Of a stretch of DNA of 64,000 bases, positions 27,051 through 35,395 are shown piece by piece. The translations under genes and the position numbers were made by a program. Where the stretch lies: contig JAHHHT010000021.1 in NCBI GenBank assembly GCA_019359235.1, positions 89,297-153,296 on the forward strand, given 5' to 3'. Below the pieces are notes generated by a model, which was not told the origin of the DNA, did not search any database, and saw only the letters and a list, made by a program, of their open reading frames with translations. The DNA is from Oscillatoria princeps RMCB-10. Lineage in GTDB: Bacteria > Cyanobacteriota > Cyanobacteriia > Cyanobacteriales > Oscillatoriaceae. Each line of letters begins with the position of its first letter. Positions within the stretch are counted from its first letter, which is position 1.

Positions 27051-27336
27051 GTTATAGGGTTTAAGGTTTTTATATATTAATATTATATTTTTGAAACCGC
27101 AGATAAACGCAGATAAACGCAGATAGATATAATCTGCGTATCCTGCGGGAAGCCGGCACAAACAGAGACGCTGCGGCGCGGCTGCATCCGGGTTTATCTG
27201 CGGCTGACAAGCCCAAATCGTAGGACTTACGCAGAAACAGGGTTTCTGAACCAGAAGTCAAGACTATCAGCCCTCGTTCCAGAACCAGAAACCCGGTTTC
27301 TTTCATAGTTGTGCGTAAGTCCCGATCGAATAGATG

Positions 27337-27648
27337 TCACCACTTGAGCAGGTTAAACTGCTCCATATCCACCGTATCGCGGTTGCGATAGATGGCCAGA
27401 ACAATCGCCAGACCCACTGCCGCCTCAGCAGCCGCCACTGTAATCACAAACACGGAAAACACCTGGCCTTTGATATTTTGCGGGTCTATGAAGTTGGAAA
27501 AACCCATTAAATTCAGATTGACAGCATTGAGCAGCAACTCAATCGACATCAGCACCCGAACCGCGTTGCGGCTGGTAATCAAACCGTAAATGCCAATGCA
27601 GAAAAGCGCTGCCGCTAACAATAGGAAATACTGGAGTTGCAGTTGCAT
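27337..27648 (-). CDS. ndhE: NAD(P)H-quinone oxidoreductase subunit 4L
   Basis: 103 residues with three membrane segments, the NuoK homologue of the thylakoid NDH-1 complex, which serves respiration and cyclic electron flow. The buried glutamate region is visible in [18 protein letters not shown] and the second in [17 protein letters not shown]. It is last of the ndhA-I-G-E run; 115 bases separate it from ndhG. Confidence 0.97.
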   Translation of the reverse strand: MQLQLQYFLLLAAALFCIGIYGLITSRNAVRVLMSIELLLNAVNLNLMGFSNFIDPQNIKGQVFSVFVITVAAAEAAVGLAIVLAIYRNRDTVDMEQFNLLKW

Positions 27649-27763
27649 GAGCCCTCTTACTTTGTACGATATGCCCGCAGGCTGTGCGCCTTACCCGAGC
27701 TAAAATTCTTCAGACCGCACCTGGAGCGCAGGCGTCTCGCCTGCGCCACACAGCCTGTCTCAT

Positions 27764-28381
27764 TCAGGGAGATGGAGTGCGATCTTTCGATGCGGCTACC
27801 AGTTCGCGAGGGCGCTCTGGCAAAGTCAGCACCGGCGGCTGAGACAGATCCGGAGAAATCTCCTCCGGCACAAAATCCCGACGCGCCAAAATAATCGCGC
27901 CCACCATCGCCATCAGCAACAGAACAGATGCCAGCTCAAACGGCAGCAAAAAGTCGCTGAAGAAATGCTCTGCGATCACCACAATCGAAGAATTTCCAGC
28001 AGCAGGAGCCGCTGACACCGCCCAGGGAGTGGACAGAACCATCGCGCTCAGCAGCGCAAAGGTGCCGGCACAAACCAGCGCCGTTGCCCCCTTGCGAATC
28101 CAGGCATTAGCAAGGGATGGAAAATCCTCCCGCTTGTTCACCAGCATAATGGCAAACAGAATCAGCACATTAACTGCGCCCACATAGATCAGCACCTGCG
28201 CCGCCGCCACAAAATCGGCATTCAGCAACAGGTACATCCCGGCAATGCTGATAAAAACGCCCCCCAGCAAAAAGGCTGAGTACACAATATTGGAAAACAG
28301 CACCACCCCCAAAGCCGCTCCAATCATCATCACAGCCAGCAAGCCAAACGAAACAATCTGAACGCCTTCGGCTAAATTCAC
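27764..28381 (-). CDS. ndhG: NAD(P)H-quinone oxidoreductase subunit 6
   Basis: 205 residues, NuoJ homologue, with five hydrophobic segments and the conserved VLFSNIVYSAFLLGG and YVGAVNVLILFAIMLVNKRE blocks (the second holds the flexible pi-bulge helix known in this subunit). The C-terminal tail is polar, EISPDLSQPPVLTLPERP, as in cyanobacteria. Between it and ndhE is a GCAGGCGTCTCGCCTGC palindrome. Confidence 0.97.
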   Translation of the reverse strand: MNLAEGVQIVSFGLLAVMMIGAALGVVLFSNIVYSAFLLGGVFISIAGMYLLLNADFVAAAQVLIYVGAVNVLILFAIMLVNKREDFPSLANAWIRKGATALVCAGTFALLSAMVLSTPWAVSAAPAAGNSSIVVIAEHFFSDFLLPFELASVLLLMAMVGAIILARRDFVPEEISPDLSQPPVLTLPERPRELVAASKDRTPSP

Positions 28382-28472
28382 TTCTTTGTCCTTTCTCCTC
28401 TGTCCTTTATCCTTTGCTTGTGGCCAGTTGCTAGGAGAGCTTGCTAGCCCCTAGCCCAAACGCGCCCGTACC

Positions 28473-29057
28473 CTACTTTTCCATTTGCTCCAGAATTTCC
28501 TCTGGGCGCTGACCGGCGCGACGGGAGTTCGCCGGCAAATCGTGAGGTTCCGTCACCCCCTTCGGCAGATAAGCCAGCTCTCGAAGCGGCGTCACCATCG
28601 GGTCGAGAGTCACCTTATAAGGCAACCGTCCCAGGGCGACACTATCATAGTTCAACTCGTGCCGGTCATACGCCGCCAGTTCGTACTCTTCTGTCATAGA
28701 CAAACAGTTCGTCGGGCAATATTCCACACAGTTGCCGCAAAAGATACAAACCCCAAAATCAATACTGTAATGCTTCAGCTGTTTCTTCTTCGTCTCCTTA
28801 TTGAACTCCCAGTCCACCACCGGCAGGTTGATCGGACACACCCGCACGCACACTTCGCAAGAAATGCACTTGTCAAACTCAAAGTGAATCCTGCCCCGGA
28901 AACGCTCCGAAGGAATCAGCTTCTCATAAGGATACTGCACCGTAATCGGACGCCGGCGCATGTGGTCAAACGTCACCGACAGCCCCTGACCGATATACTT
29001 AGCAGCTTGAATCGCCTCTTTCGTGTAATCGCCAACTTGGTTGAGGAACTTTAGCAT
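28473..29057 (-). CDS. ndhI: NAD(P)H-quinone oxidoreductase subunit I, 2x[4Fe-4S] protein
   Basis: 194 residues. Two ferredoxin motifs bind two [4Fe-4S] clusters: Cys64/67/70/74 ([12 protein letters not shown]) and Cys104/107/110/114 ([12 protein letters not shown]). It passes electrons toward plastoquinone within NDH-1. The amphipathic N-terminus ([20 protein letters not shown]) docks to the membrane arm. 91 bases upstream of ndhG. Confidence 0.98.
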   Translation of the reverse strand: MLKFLNQVGDYTKEAIQAAKYIGQGLSVTFDHMRRRPITVQYPYEKLIPSERFRGRIHFEFDKCISCEVCVRVCPINLPVVDWEFNKETKKKQLKHYSIDFGVCIFCGNCVEYCPTNCLSMTEEYELAAYDRHELNYDSVALGRLPYKVTLDPMVTPLRELAYLPKGVTEPHDLPANSRRAGQRPEEILEQMEK

Positions 29058-29226
29058 CGCGCTCTCACTCTCTCTTTCTTAGCTAACCGCTTAAAACTAT
29101 CAGCTTCCAGCTCTTTTTCCTGTCAGATAAAGTTAGGAGCCTTGAAGAATGAGCCTCTCAAAAACTCAAACCCCAAAACCCTCTCTGTCCTTGGCGTCCT
29201 TGGCGTCTATGGCGGTTCCTTTCTAA

Positions 29227-30345
29227 TTAACCCCCAAAAGCAAAAGGAAAAGCCAACTTCAAACCGGCAGTCAGCAGCAGATTCACCAGAGCGACTGGCA
29301 GCAGGAACTTCCAGCCCAGATCCAGAAGCTGGTCAATGCGGACTCTCGGCACAGTCCAGCGCAGCAGAATTGCCAGGAACACAAAAAAGTAAGCTTTCAG
29401 CAGAGTCATGGTAATTCCCAGCGTCGCCGTCACTATCTGCAGCCAAGGCGTCGTCTCGCTCACGCCCAACCAGCCAGCCAGCAACCCAACTGGAATCGGG
29501 AACTCCCACCCGCCCAGGTACAGAACTGCAACCAGCAGGGAAGAGAGAACCAGGTTGACATAGGACGCCAAATAATACAAAGCGAACTTCATGCCGGTAT
29601 ACTCAGTCTGGTATCCTGCCACCAGTTCTTCTTCTGCTTCTGGCAAGTCAAAGGGAAGGCGCTCGCATTCTGCCAGCACTGCAATCCAAAAGATCAGGAA
29701 GCCGACCGGCTGACGCCAGATATTCCAGCCCAGAATGCCGTAGCCCGATTGCTGCTGCACGATGTCGATGGTGCTCAGGCTGTTGGACATCATAACGATG
29801 GCCAGCACGCTCAGCGCCAGGGGAATCTCGTAACTGATCGACTGCGCCGCCGCCCGCAATCCGCCCAGCAGGGAGTATTTGTTGTTGGATGCGTAGCCTG
29901 ACATCAGCAAGCCAATCGGCTGAATGCTGGACAGGGCAATCCACAAAAACACTGCCGTTCCCACATTGCCGACGATCAGGTTCTGTCCGAACGGCACGAT
30001 CAGGTAGGACACAAACACTGGAATCACGACTATAATCGGCCCCAGGGTGAATAGCAGCGCGTCGGCTTTCACCGGCACGATATCCTCTTTGAACAGCAGC
30101 TTCAGTCCGTCCGCCGCCGGTTGCAGCACGCCCAGAGGGCCGGCAAATTCTGGACCAATCCGCTGTTGGACTGCGGCTGAAATTTTTCGCTCCAGCCAGA
30201 CGGTCACCAGCACCCCCACCGTTGCCCCGACGAGCATCAGCAACATCGGCAGCGGTATCCAGATCACTTTGGCCACCTCCGCCGGCACCCCCAAATCCTT
30301 GAGGGCTTGTATAAAACTTCCTTGCAGGTCGATTCCTGGGTTCAT
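29227..30345 (-). CDS. ndhA: NAD(P)H-quinone oxidoreductase subunit 1
   Basis: 372 residues, NuoH homologue, about eight membrane segments. Quinone-chamber signatures: [20 protein letters not shown] and [20 protein letters not shown]. It joins the membrane arm to the peripheral arm of NDH-1. First gene of the ndhA-I-G-E run, with a 169-base gap to ndhI. The 643-base gap upstream, before gltA, carries two CRISPR-repeat-like sequences. Confidence 0.98.
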   Translation of the reverse strand: MNPGIDLQGSFIQALKDLGVPAEVAKVIWIPLPMLLMLVGATVGVLVTVWLERKISAAVQQRIGPEFAGPLGVLQPAADGLKLLFKEDIVPVKADALLFTLGPIIVVIPVFVSYLIVPFGQNLIVGNVGTAVFLWIALSSIQPIGLLMSGYASNNKYSLLGGLRAAAQSISYEIPLALSVLAIVMMSNSLSTIDIVQQQSGYGILGWNIWRQPVGFLIFWIAVLAECERLPFDLPEAEEELVAGYQTEYTGMKFALYYLASYVNLVLSSLLVAVLYLGGWEFPIPVGLLAGWLGVSETTPWLQIVTATLGITMTLLKAYFFVFLAILLRWTVPRVRIDQLLDLGWKFLLPVALVNLLLTAGLKLAFPFAFGG

Positions 30346-30450
30346 GTTTCCCGTTTAGATGACAGATTATGAAGATTTTTTACTGCCCCACCGCATTCCA
30401 GTATATCGCTGTGGGAGCATCAAGGGTTGTGCAAGCGTTGCCCAAATGAA

Positions 30451-30523
30451 TGCGATAATGGTTGCAGCAGGCGGCAGGAGAAGAATATTTTTGGCCAGCT
30501 GAATCCCGGCAACGGGATTGAAA
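30451..30523 (+). repeat. 73-bp dispersed repeat ending in a CRISPR-repeat-like sequence, copy A
   Basis: Differs from 53175-53247 at only about three positions over 73 bases. Its 3' part, AATCCCGGCAACGGGATTGA followed by AAC, has the stem and GGGATTGAAAC ending typical of cyanobacterial CRISPR repeats. There is no second unit at CRISPR spacing on either side and no cas gene in the window, so it is at most an orphan repeat. Confidence 0.7.
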
Positions 30524-30763
30524 CTCTCCAATCAGACATCCTCCTGACCTGCCATTGTAAATTTTTATTGTAAATATTGAAAATTTTCCACTAAAGCTGT
30601 ATAATATCCTTCCCGCCAGCGTCGTGATGGTTTGTAGCGGGCGCAGAGCGGGCCCCAAGCGCTCCCAGATGTGGGGGTCGGTTTAGCCGAGATATCTGTG
30701 GGGAGCGAACAGGGGAGGGGTTTTTATATGTTGCAGAGCAATGGCGCTCAGTTCGTTGTTCGC

Positions 30764-30786
30764 CAATCCCTGTCAGCGATTGAAAT
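30764..30786 (+). repeat. Isolated CRISPR-repeat-like sequence
   Basis: AATCCCTGTCAGCGATTGAA plus AT resembles the AATCCCTGTCAGGGATTGAA end of common cyanobacterial CRISPR repeats, with one change in the stem. Single copy, 240 bases from the 73-bp repeat. Confidence 0.4.
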
Positions 30787-30988
30787 TAGCGCTTTCCCCA
30801 AGCGGGCTTTGGGGTTGGGCGCAGTCAGGGCGCGTCAGGCTTGGCGAGAGATATTCCGGTTGTTTAGTTTCTAAAAATATAAGGGGGTGTAAACCAGGAA
30901 TTGCTTTTAATATTGACGATTCCCGATTTTGCACCCTACCCTATTAAATGAGTAATCTATCTAAAGTGATAGTACCGTTTTCCACCGG

Positions 30989-32146
30989 CTAGCGCTCTTC
31001 CATAGGAACGTAGGGAGCGCTGTGAGAGCCGGTGTAAATCTGGGTGGGCCGGTAAATGCGGTTTTCTCCCAGCTGCTCTTTCCAGTGAGCCAGCCAGCCG
31101 GCGACGCGGGCGATGGCAAACACCGGCGTGAACAAATCATCCGGAATGCCCAGTTTCCGGTAAACCAGACCCGAGTAGAAATCGATATTGGCGTACACCC
31201 CTTTGTGAGCTAATTTTTCCTCAACAATGCGCTCCAGCTCCAGGGCAACGTCGTAGTAGCGGTCGTGGCCAAACTTCTCGAACAGCTGTTCCGCCAAGTG
31301 TTGCAGGATAGTGGCTCGCGGGTCTTTAACCTTGTACACCCGGTGGCCAAAGCCCATAATTTTGGCTTTGCGCTCGATGCAATCGTCCACATAGGCCCGG
31401 ACATTATCCACCGTGCCAATTTGCTCCAACATAGTCATCACTTCTTCATTGGCACCCCCGTGCAGCGGGCCGGCCAAAGTCCCCACGGCTGAGGCGATCA
31501 CGGCGTAGGGGTCAGTCAGCGTGGAAGCCGTCACCCGTGCCGAGAAGGTGGAAGCATTCATGGTGTGTTCCGCGTGCAGCGTCAGACACACATCAAAGGC
31601 GTGAGCCGCCAGGGGGTCTGGCTCCTGCTCCTTGAGCATGTAAAGGAAATTAGCCGAATAGTCCAAGTCATCGCGAGGCTGCACCGGGTCGTTGCCCTTG
31701 CGCATCAGCTGGAAAGCCGCCACCATTGTGGGAATTTTGGCCAGCAGCCGCACCACTGCTGCCCGGATGTAGGCGGGGTCATCCAAAGCGCGGCGGGAAT
31801 AGTACAAACCGAGGGCAGCCGCACAAGCTTGCAGGGCGTCCATCGGGTGGCCGCTTTCCGGAAAGCATTTCATCATGTCCCGGATGCGGTACTTAATCCG
31901 CCGGTGGTAGCGGATTTTATGCTCGAAGGCTTCCAGTTCTTCCTTGGTGGGAAGTTCCCCCCAGATCAGCAGATAGGAAGTTTCCAGAAAGGTGCTTTTT
32001 GCTGCCAGCTCTTGGATAGGAATCCCCCGATATTCCAGCACTCCTTTCTTGCCATCGACGTAGCTGATGCTGGACATCGTAGCGGGAACACCTTCCAATC
32101 CGGGCTTAAATTCCAAACCTGTCTTGACTTCGTTGGCGACAGTCAT
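30989..32146 (-). CDS. gltA: Citrate synthase
   Basis: 385 residues from the ATG at 32146 (MTVANEVKTGLEFKPGLEGV); a longer frame to 32221 is less like the family. Condenses acetyl-CoA and oxaloacetate to citrate. Catalytic residues lie in LHGGANEEVM (His), MGFGHRVYKVKDPRA (His) and YANIDFYSGLVYRKLG (Asp). Type II bacterial architecture without the extra N-terminal zinc part. It precedes the ndhA operon on the same strand. Confidence 0.96.
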   Translation of the reverse strand: MTVANEVKTGLEFKPGLEGVPATMSSISYVDGKKGVLEYRGIPIQELAAKSTFLETSYLLIWGELPTKEELEAFEHKIRYHRRIKYRIRDMMKCFPESGHPMDALQACAAALGLYYSRRALDDPAYIRAAVVRLLAKIPTMVAAFQLMRKGNDPVQPRDDLDYSANFLYMLKEQEPDPLAAHAFDVCLTLHAEHTMNASTFSARVTASTLTDPYAVIASAVGTLAGPLHGGANEEVMTMLEQIGTVDNVRAYVDDCIERKAKIMGFGHRVYKVKDPRATILQHLAEQLFEKFGHDRYYDVALELERIVEEKLAHKGVYANIDFYSGLVYRKLGIPDDLFTPVFAIARVAGWLAHWKEQLGENRIYRPTQIYTGSHSAPYVPMEER

Positions 32147-32239
32147 TGCTCTACCCTTTGCTTTTGTGGTGTCTACTTTGGCTAACTTACCAGAAGCTAT
32201 ACTTCGGTTGCTTTTTCGCAAGGATTATTTAATACCCCG

Positions 32240-32779
32240 TCACAGTGCCAGCAACTTGGGCGAGGTCAGCCAGAACATCGCGCAGCGACCGGCGGCGGTG
32301 CCGGTGTCGGGGAGGAGCAACCCAATGATGCCCGCCTTTTTCAGCACCAGTCCCTGTCGCGCTTCCCCCCATACCAAGATTTCCGCCCAGTTTCCCAAAT
32401 CCGGTTGGTGGCCAACCAGTGCCAAGCTGCTGCCACCCCCATCGCGCCACCTGTCTAATGTCTCCAGCCAGCTGTTGATCTCCCCACCGGGTGCCAGACA
32501 GGCAGATTCCTCTATTTTGTCAGACAGGCCGGCAGACCGCAGAATTTCAGCGGTTTGCCGCGCCCGCACCAGCGGACTGGTCAAAATCAGTGAGAAGCGG
32601 ATCTCCAGCTCCCGCAGCTTCTTGGCCACTTGCTTAGTTTTGCCAGCGCCCTCCTCCGTGAGCGCTCGCTCCTCGTCTTTTTCCCCGTCAAGCCGGTCAG
32701 CTGCTATTCCGTGACGGATTAAATACAGTTTTGCGGTCGCCACTTGCTTCTTCCCAGAACGCTTATTTACTCTTGGCAA
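32240..32779 (-). CDS. sixA: SixA-type phosphohistidine phosphatase
   Basis: 179 residues, histidine-phosphatase fold. The catalytic motif is LYLIRHGIAADR, with LTSPLVRARQTAEIL and the second histidine in LALVGHQPDLGNWAE. SixA removes phosphate from histidine phosphotransfer domains. A GTG at 32743 (VATAKLYLIRHG), with GGAAG upstream, is a possible shorter start. It lies just upstream of gltA on the same strand, with 93 bases between. Confidence 0.88.
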   Translation of the reverse strand: MPRVNKRSGKKQVATAKLYLIRHGIAADRLDGEKDEERALTEEGAGKTKQVAKKLRELEIRFSLILTSPLVRARQTAEILRSAGLSDKIEESACLAPGGEINSWLETLDRWRDGGGSSLALVGHQPDLGNWAEILVWGEARQGLVLKKAGIIGLLLPDTGTAAGRCAMFWLTSPKLLAL

Positions 32780-32889
32780 TCGGTCATTGAAAAGTGTAAA
32801 TTTGTAAAAATTGTAACAGAAAACGGTGAGCCGCTGGGGTAATAAGCGATAAATCGCGTCTCGGCAAGAATTTCCGATTGCCGCCCCAC

Positions 32890-34212
32890 TTATTCAGTGC
32901 GGATGAGGTCATCTTTGGGGCTGACTAACCTAAGGAGCTTTTGCTTGATTTGGGCGTCGAAAACATCCCACTTGATCTTGGCGTACTCCTTGTTTTCGTT
33001 ACTCCCAGAAAGGAATCCAATCGGAATCTCAAAGCCCCCAGCCTGAGAGCGCCCGCCGCCAAAGAAGCGTCCCGAGGCGTCTTGGCCAAAAGCTGCTTTG
33101 ATGAACTCGTCGGGGTCGAGGGTGAGCTTGTTGGTGCGCAAAGAGCCGGTGACCACCTCCAGATCCGTATCTTCATCGTGGACAATCCCGTAGACCACAG
33201 CGGTGTGGACATTTTCTTCCGTGAGCAGGAAATCCGCCGCCTGAGGGATAGCATCGCGGTCTTCGTAGCGCAAGTAGCCGACACCGGCTATCGAAAAATT
33301 ATTCTGAACCAGACGGTTCTTGAGACTGCGCTCGATCACATCCATCACCCGCTTGGAGCGAGAGGCTTGCAGCACTGCAGAAAGCAGCTGGGTGTCATAA
33401 AACCGGCTCAGATACGCCGCTGCCAAGAAATCCTCTTCTTGAGCTTGCCTGAGGCCGGCAGTATCAGACCGCAAGCCGTGCATGAGAGACGTGGCGCACT
33501 TGACATGCTCGCTGCTGTTGATGTCCAGTTGCAGCAACCCCGCCCGCAGATACTGCGCGATAATAGTAGCCGTAGCGCGGATGTGGGGGCGGATATCGGT
33601 AAACTCCGCATTCAGGTTCCCCTGCATGGTGTGATGGTCGATGACAGCCGTAACCGGAATGCCCGCCCCCCGCACCAGCGGGGTTAATTGGCTGGTGGTT
33701 CCCTGACTGTCAATCAAAGCGCAGCCCCGATACACCGATAAATCCTTATTCTTGGCTGTTTCCAGAGGCCAGCGCCCCACCGGCAAGCCCGTCAGTTTCA
33801 CCAGAGCGATATTTTCCTGGTGGCTGAGGGCACCGGCATACACGATGTCGCACTCAATACTGTACTGCTGGGCGATTAACTTGTACGCCCAGGCGCTGGA
33901 AAGGGCATCCGGGTCGGGGAAGTCCTGGAGGATGACCAGTTGGCGCTCGCCCCGGTGCCGGTCTAGGGTTTGCCGCAGGGCGTCTATCTTCAATTCTTGC
34001 GATATTTCCGGCGATTTGGCAGCGTGAACAGAGGCTGGCTTGGGCAAGCCCGCCAAGTTTTGCAGGCCCTGAGAATGGTTTGTTTCTCCTCCGGGTACTA
34101 CAGCCGCAATTTCTCCACCTTCGACCGGCGCAGGATTCCCACCGGCATCCTTTGGGGGCGGCGAAGCTGTCAGTCCCGGGCTGTTCCTTTGCTGCAGGGA
34201 ATGAGATGGCAT
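32890..34212 (-). CDS. DHH/DHHA1 family phosphoesterase (NrnA-like)
   Basis: 440 residues. A proline-rich N-terminal tail of about 80 residues is followed by the DHH domain: LQDFPDPDALSSAWA (metal site), ALIDSQGT and the namesake AVIDHHTMQG. The DHHA1 domain ends with GGGRSQAGGFEIPIGF, the substrate loop of NrnA-type enzymes. Such proteins degrade nanoRNA, 3'-phosphoadenosine 5'-phosphate or cyclic dinucleotide products. Which substrate applies here is open. The gene lies 110 bases from sixA, same strand. Confidence 0.88.
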   Translation of the reverse strand: MPSHSLQQRNSPGLTASPPPKDAGGNPAPVEGGEIAAVVPGGETNHSQGLQNLAGLPKPASVHAAKSPEISQELKIDALRQTLDRHRGERQLVILQDFPDPDALSSAWAYKLIAQQYSIECDIVYAGALSHQENIALVKLTGLPVGRWPLETAKNKDLSVYRGCALIDSQGTTSQLTPLVRGAGIPVTAVIDHHTMQGNLNAEFTDIRPHIRATATIIAQYLRAGLLQLDINSSEHVKCATSLMHGLRSDTAGLRQAQEEDFLAAAYLSRFYDTQLLSAVLQASRSKRVMDVIERSLKNRLVQNNFSIAGVGYLRYEDRDAIPQAADFLLTEENVHTAVVYGIVHDEDTDLEVVTGSLRTNKLTLDPDEFIKAAFGQDASGRFFGGGRSQAGGFEIPIGFLSGSNENKEYAKIKWDVFDAQIKQKLLRLVSPKDDLIRTE

Positions 34213-34439
34213 TTAAGGTGCTCCCCGTGTGCGAGCGCGAGAATTTCTCCCACAGTGGCGGCTGCGCTGCAACTTTAGCCGCCACCGGCATTCGATAAAT
34301 CGGTTAATCTACCCCGATCTTGGCAAAAAAAAACTGTATGCGTCACGCCCGGAAAGCCGATCCGGTCAGGTGTCGGCTTTCCGCCCGCCGCCGGTGGCGC
34401 TTGCAAAAAGCCCCCAGCGTTGAATCAACAGCAGGGGGC

Positions 34440-34937
34440 TTAACTACCTATCACGTATTTTTGCCACTCTATATGCGAGCCACTTTTCAGATGCTTGCTC
34501 ACCTCGAAGTGCAGACTGCTGTAAGGCTGGCGCGGCTGGTGGTGCAAAAGCATGTTAGCTTCTTTCGGCGTCCGATTGCCTTTGTGGACATTGCAGCGGA
34601 CGCAGGCTGTGACTATATTTTCCCAGCTATCGCCGCCACCGCGCGATCGCGGTATCACGTGGTCGAGGGTGAGATCGTCGCCGGTGTAACCGCAATACTG
34701 ACAGGAGTGTCCGTCCCGGTGCAGGATATTTCGGCGGGTGAGGGGAATTTCTTTGTAAGGAACCCGGACGTAATGGCGCAGCCTAATCACCGTTGGCAGG
34801 GGTACCTCCGGGTAGAGGTATTTGCCGTTGTGCTCGACCTGCTCCGCTTTGCCTTTGAGCAATAAAACGACCGCCCGCCGCCAGCTGGTGATATTCAGCG
34901 GTTCGTAGGAGGCGTTCAGGACTAGAACCTTGCCCAT
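34440..34937 (-). CDS. HNH endonuclease family protein
   Basis: 165 residues. The N-terminal part (VLVLNASYEPLNITSWRRAV) and the HNH motif (CQYCGYTGDDLTLDHVIPRS, then W-N and CVRCNVHKGN) match a small nuclease family common in cyanobacteria. Two CxxC pairs bind a structural zinc. The biological role of this family is not settled; it is chromosomal and not linked to a mobile element here. Confidence 0.9.
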   Translation of the reverse strand: MGKVLVLNASYEPLNITSWRRAVVLLLKGKAEQVEHNGKYLYPEVPLPTVIRLRHYVRVPYKEIPLTRRNILHRDGHSCQYCGYTGDDLTLDHVIPRSRGGGDSWENIVTACVRCNVHKGNRTPKEANMLLHHQPRQPYSSLHFEVSKHLKSGSHIEWQKYVIGS

Positions 34938-35395
34938 TGATTTTAAATTAACAGAATCTTTTTTAGTGATGGTAACACATAGTTGCTAGAATCAAGGGGC
35001 AATGCAGAGGAATCACCAGCAGCGAAAAAGGATAGCGCAGTGGGGTGCGGTCTTGACACACTAATTGCAGAATTCGAGGGTGCTAACACACGCTATATGT
35101 AGGGTTGCTACTTCGGAAGGAAGAAGGAAGAACTCGGGCACCGGGCGTGGGGCACCGGGCGTGGGGCACCGGGCGTGGGGCGTGGGGGGTGGGGCACCCT
35201 TGCAAAACAATCAGTGCGAGCCTGCCCTGCGCCCGATTGGAAATAGGACAATCCGCACGCACTGCAGCGTCTCAGATCCCCCCAACCCCCCTTAAAAAGG
35301 GGGGCTAATATTCTCCCCCCCTTTTGAAGGGGGGGTAGGGGGGGGATCAAAGGCAGTGAGACTCAAGCGTGCCCAATACCAAATTGGCTATTCCT
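34938..35395. repeat. 458-base gap filled with repeats
   Basis: No gene seen. At 35139-35200 a GGGCACCGGGCGTG unit repeats three to four times in tandem. At 35276-35346 two C-run/G-run palindromes (CCCCCCTTAAAAAGGGGGG and CCCCCTTTTGAAGGGGG) lie back to back; the same pair type is at 41999-42071. Confidence 0.7.

Larger units (their letters stand above)
30346..30988. other. 643-base gap between gltA and ndhA
   Basis: No supported gene. It includes the 73-bp dispersed repeat at 30451-30523 and a second CRISPR-repeat-like sequence at 30764-30786. The promoter for the ndh genes is expected here but I cannot place it. Confidence 0.55.

Noticed and set aside
30451..30523. CRISPR array
   Set aside because: Only single repeat-like units are present, with no regular spacers and no cas genes. 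Reported as a dispersed repeat instead.
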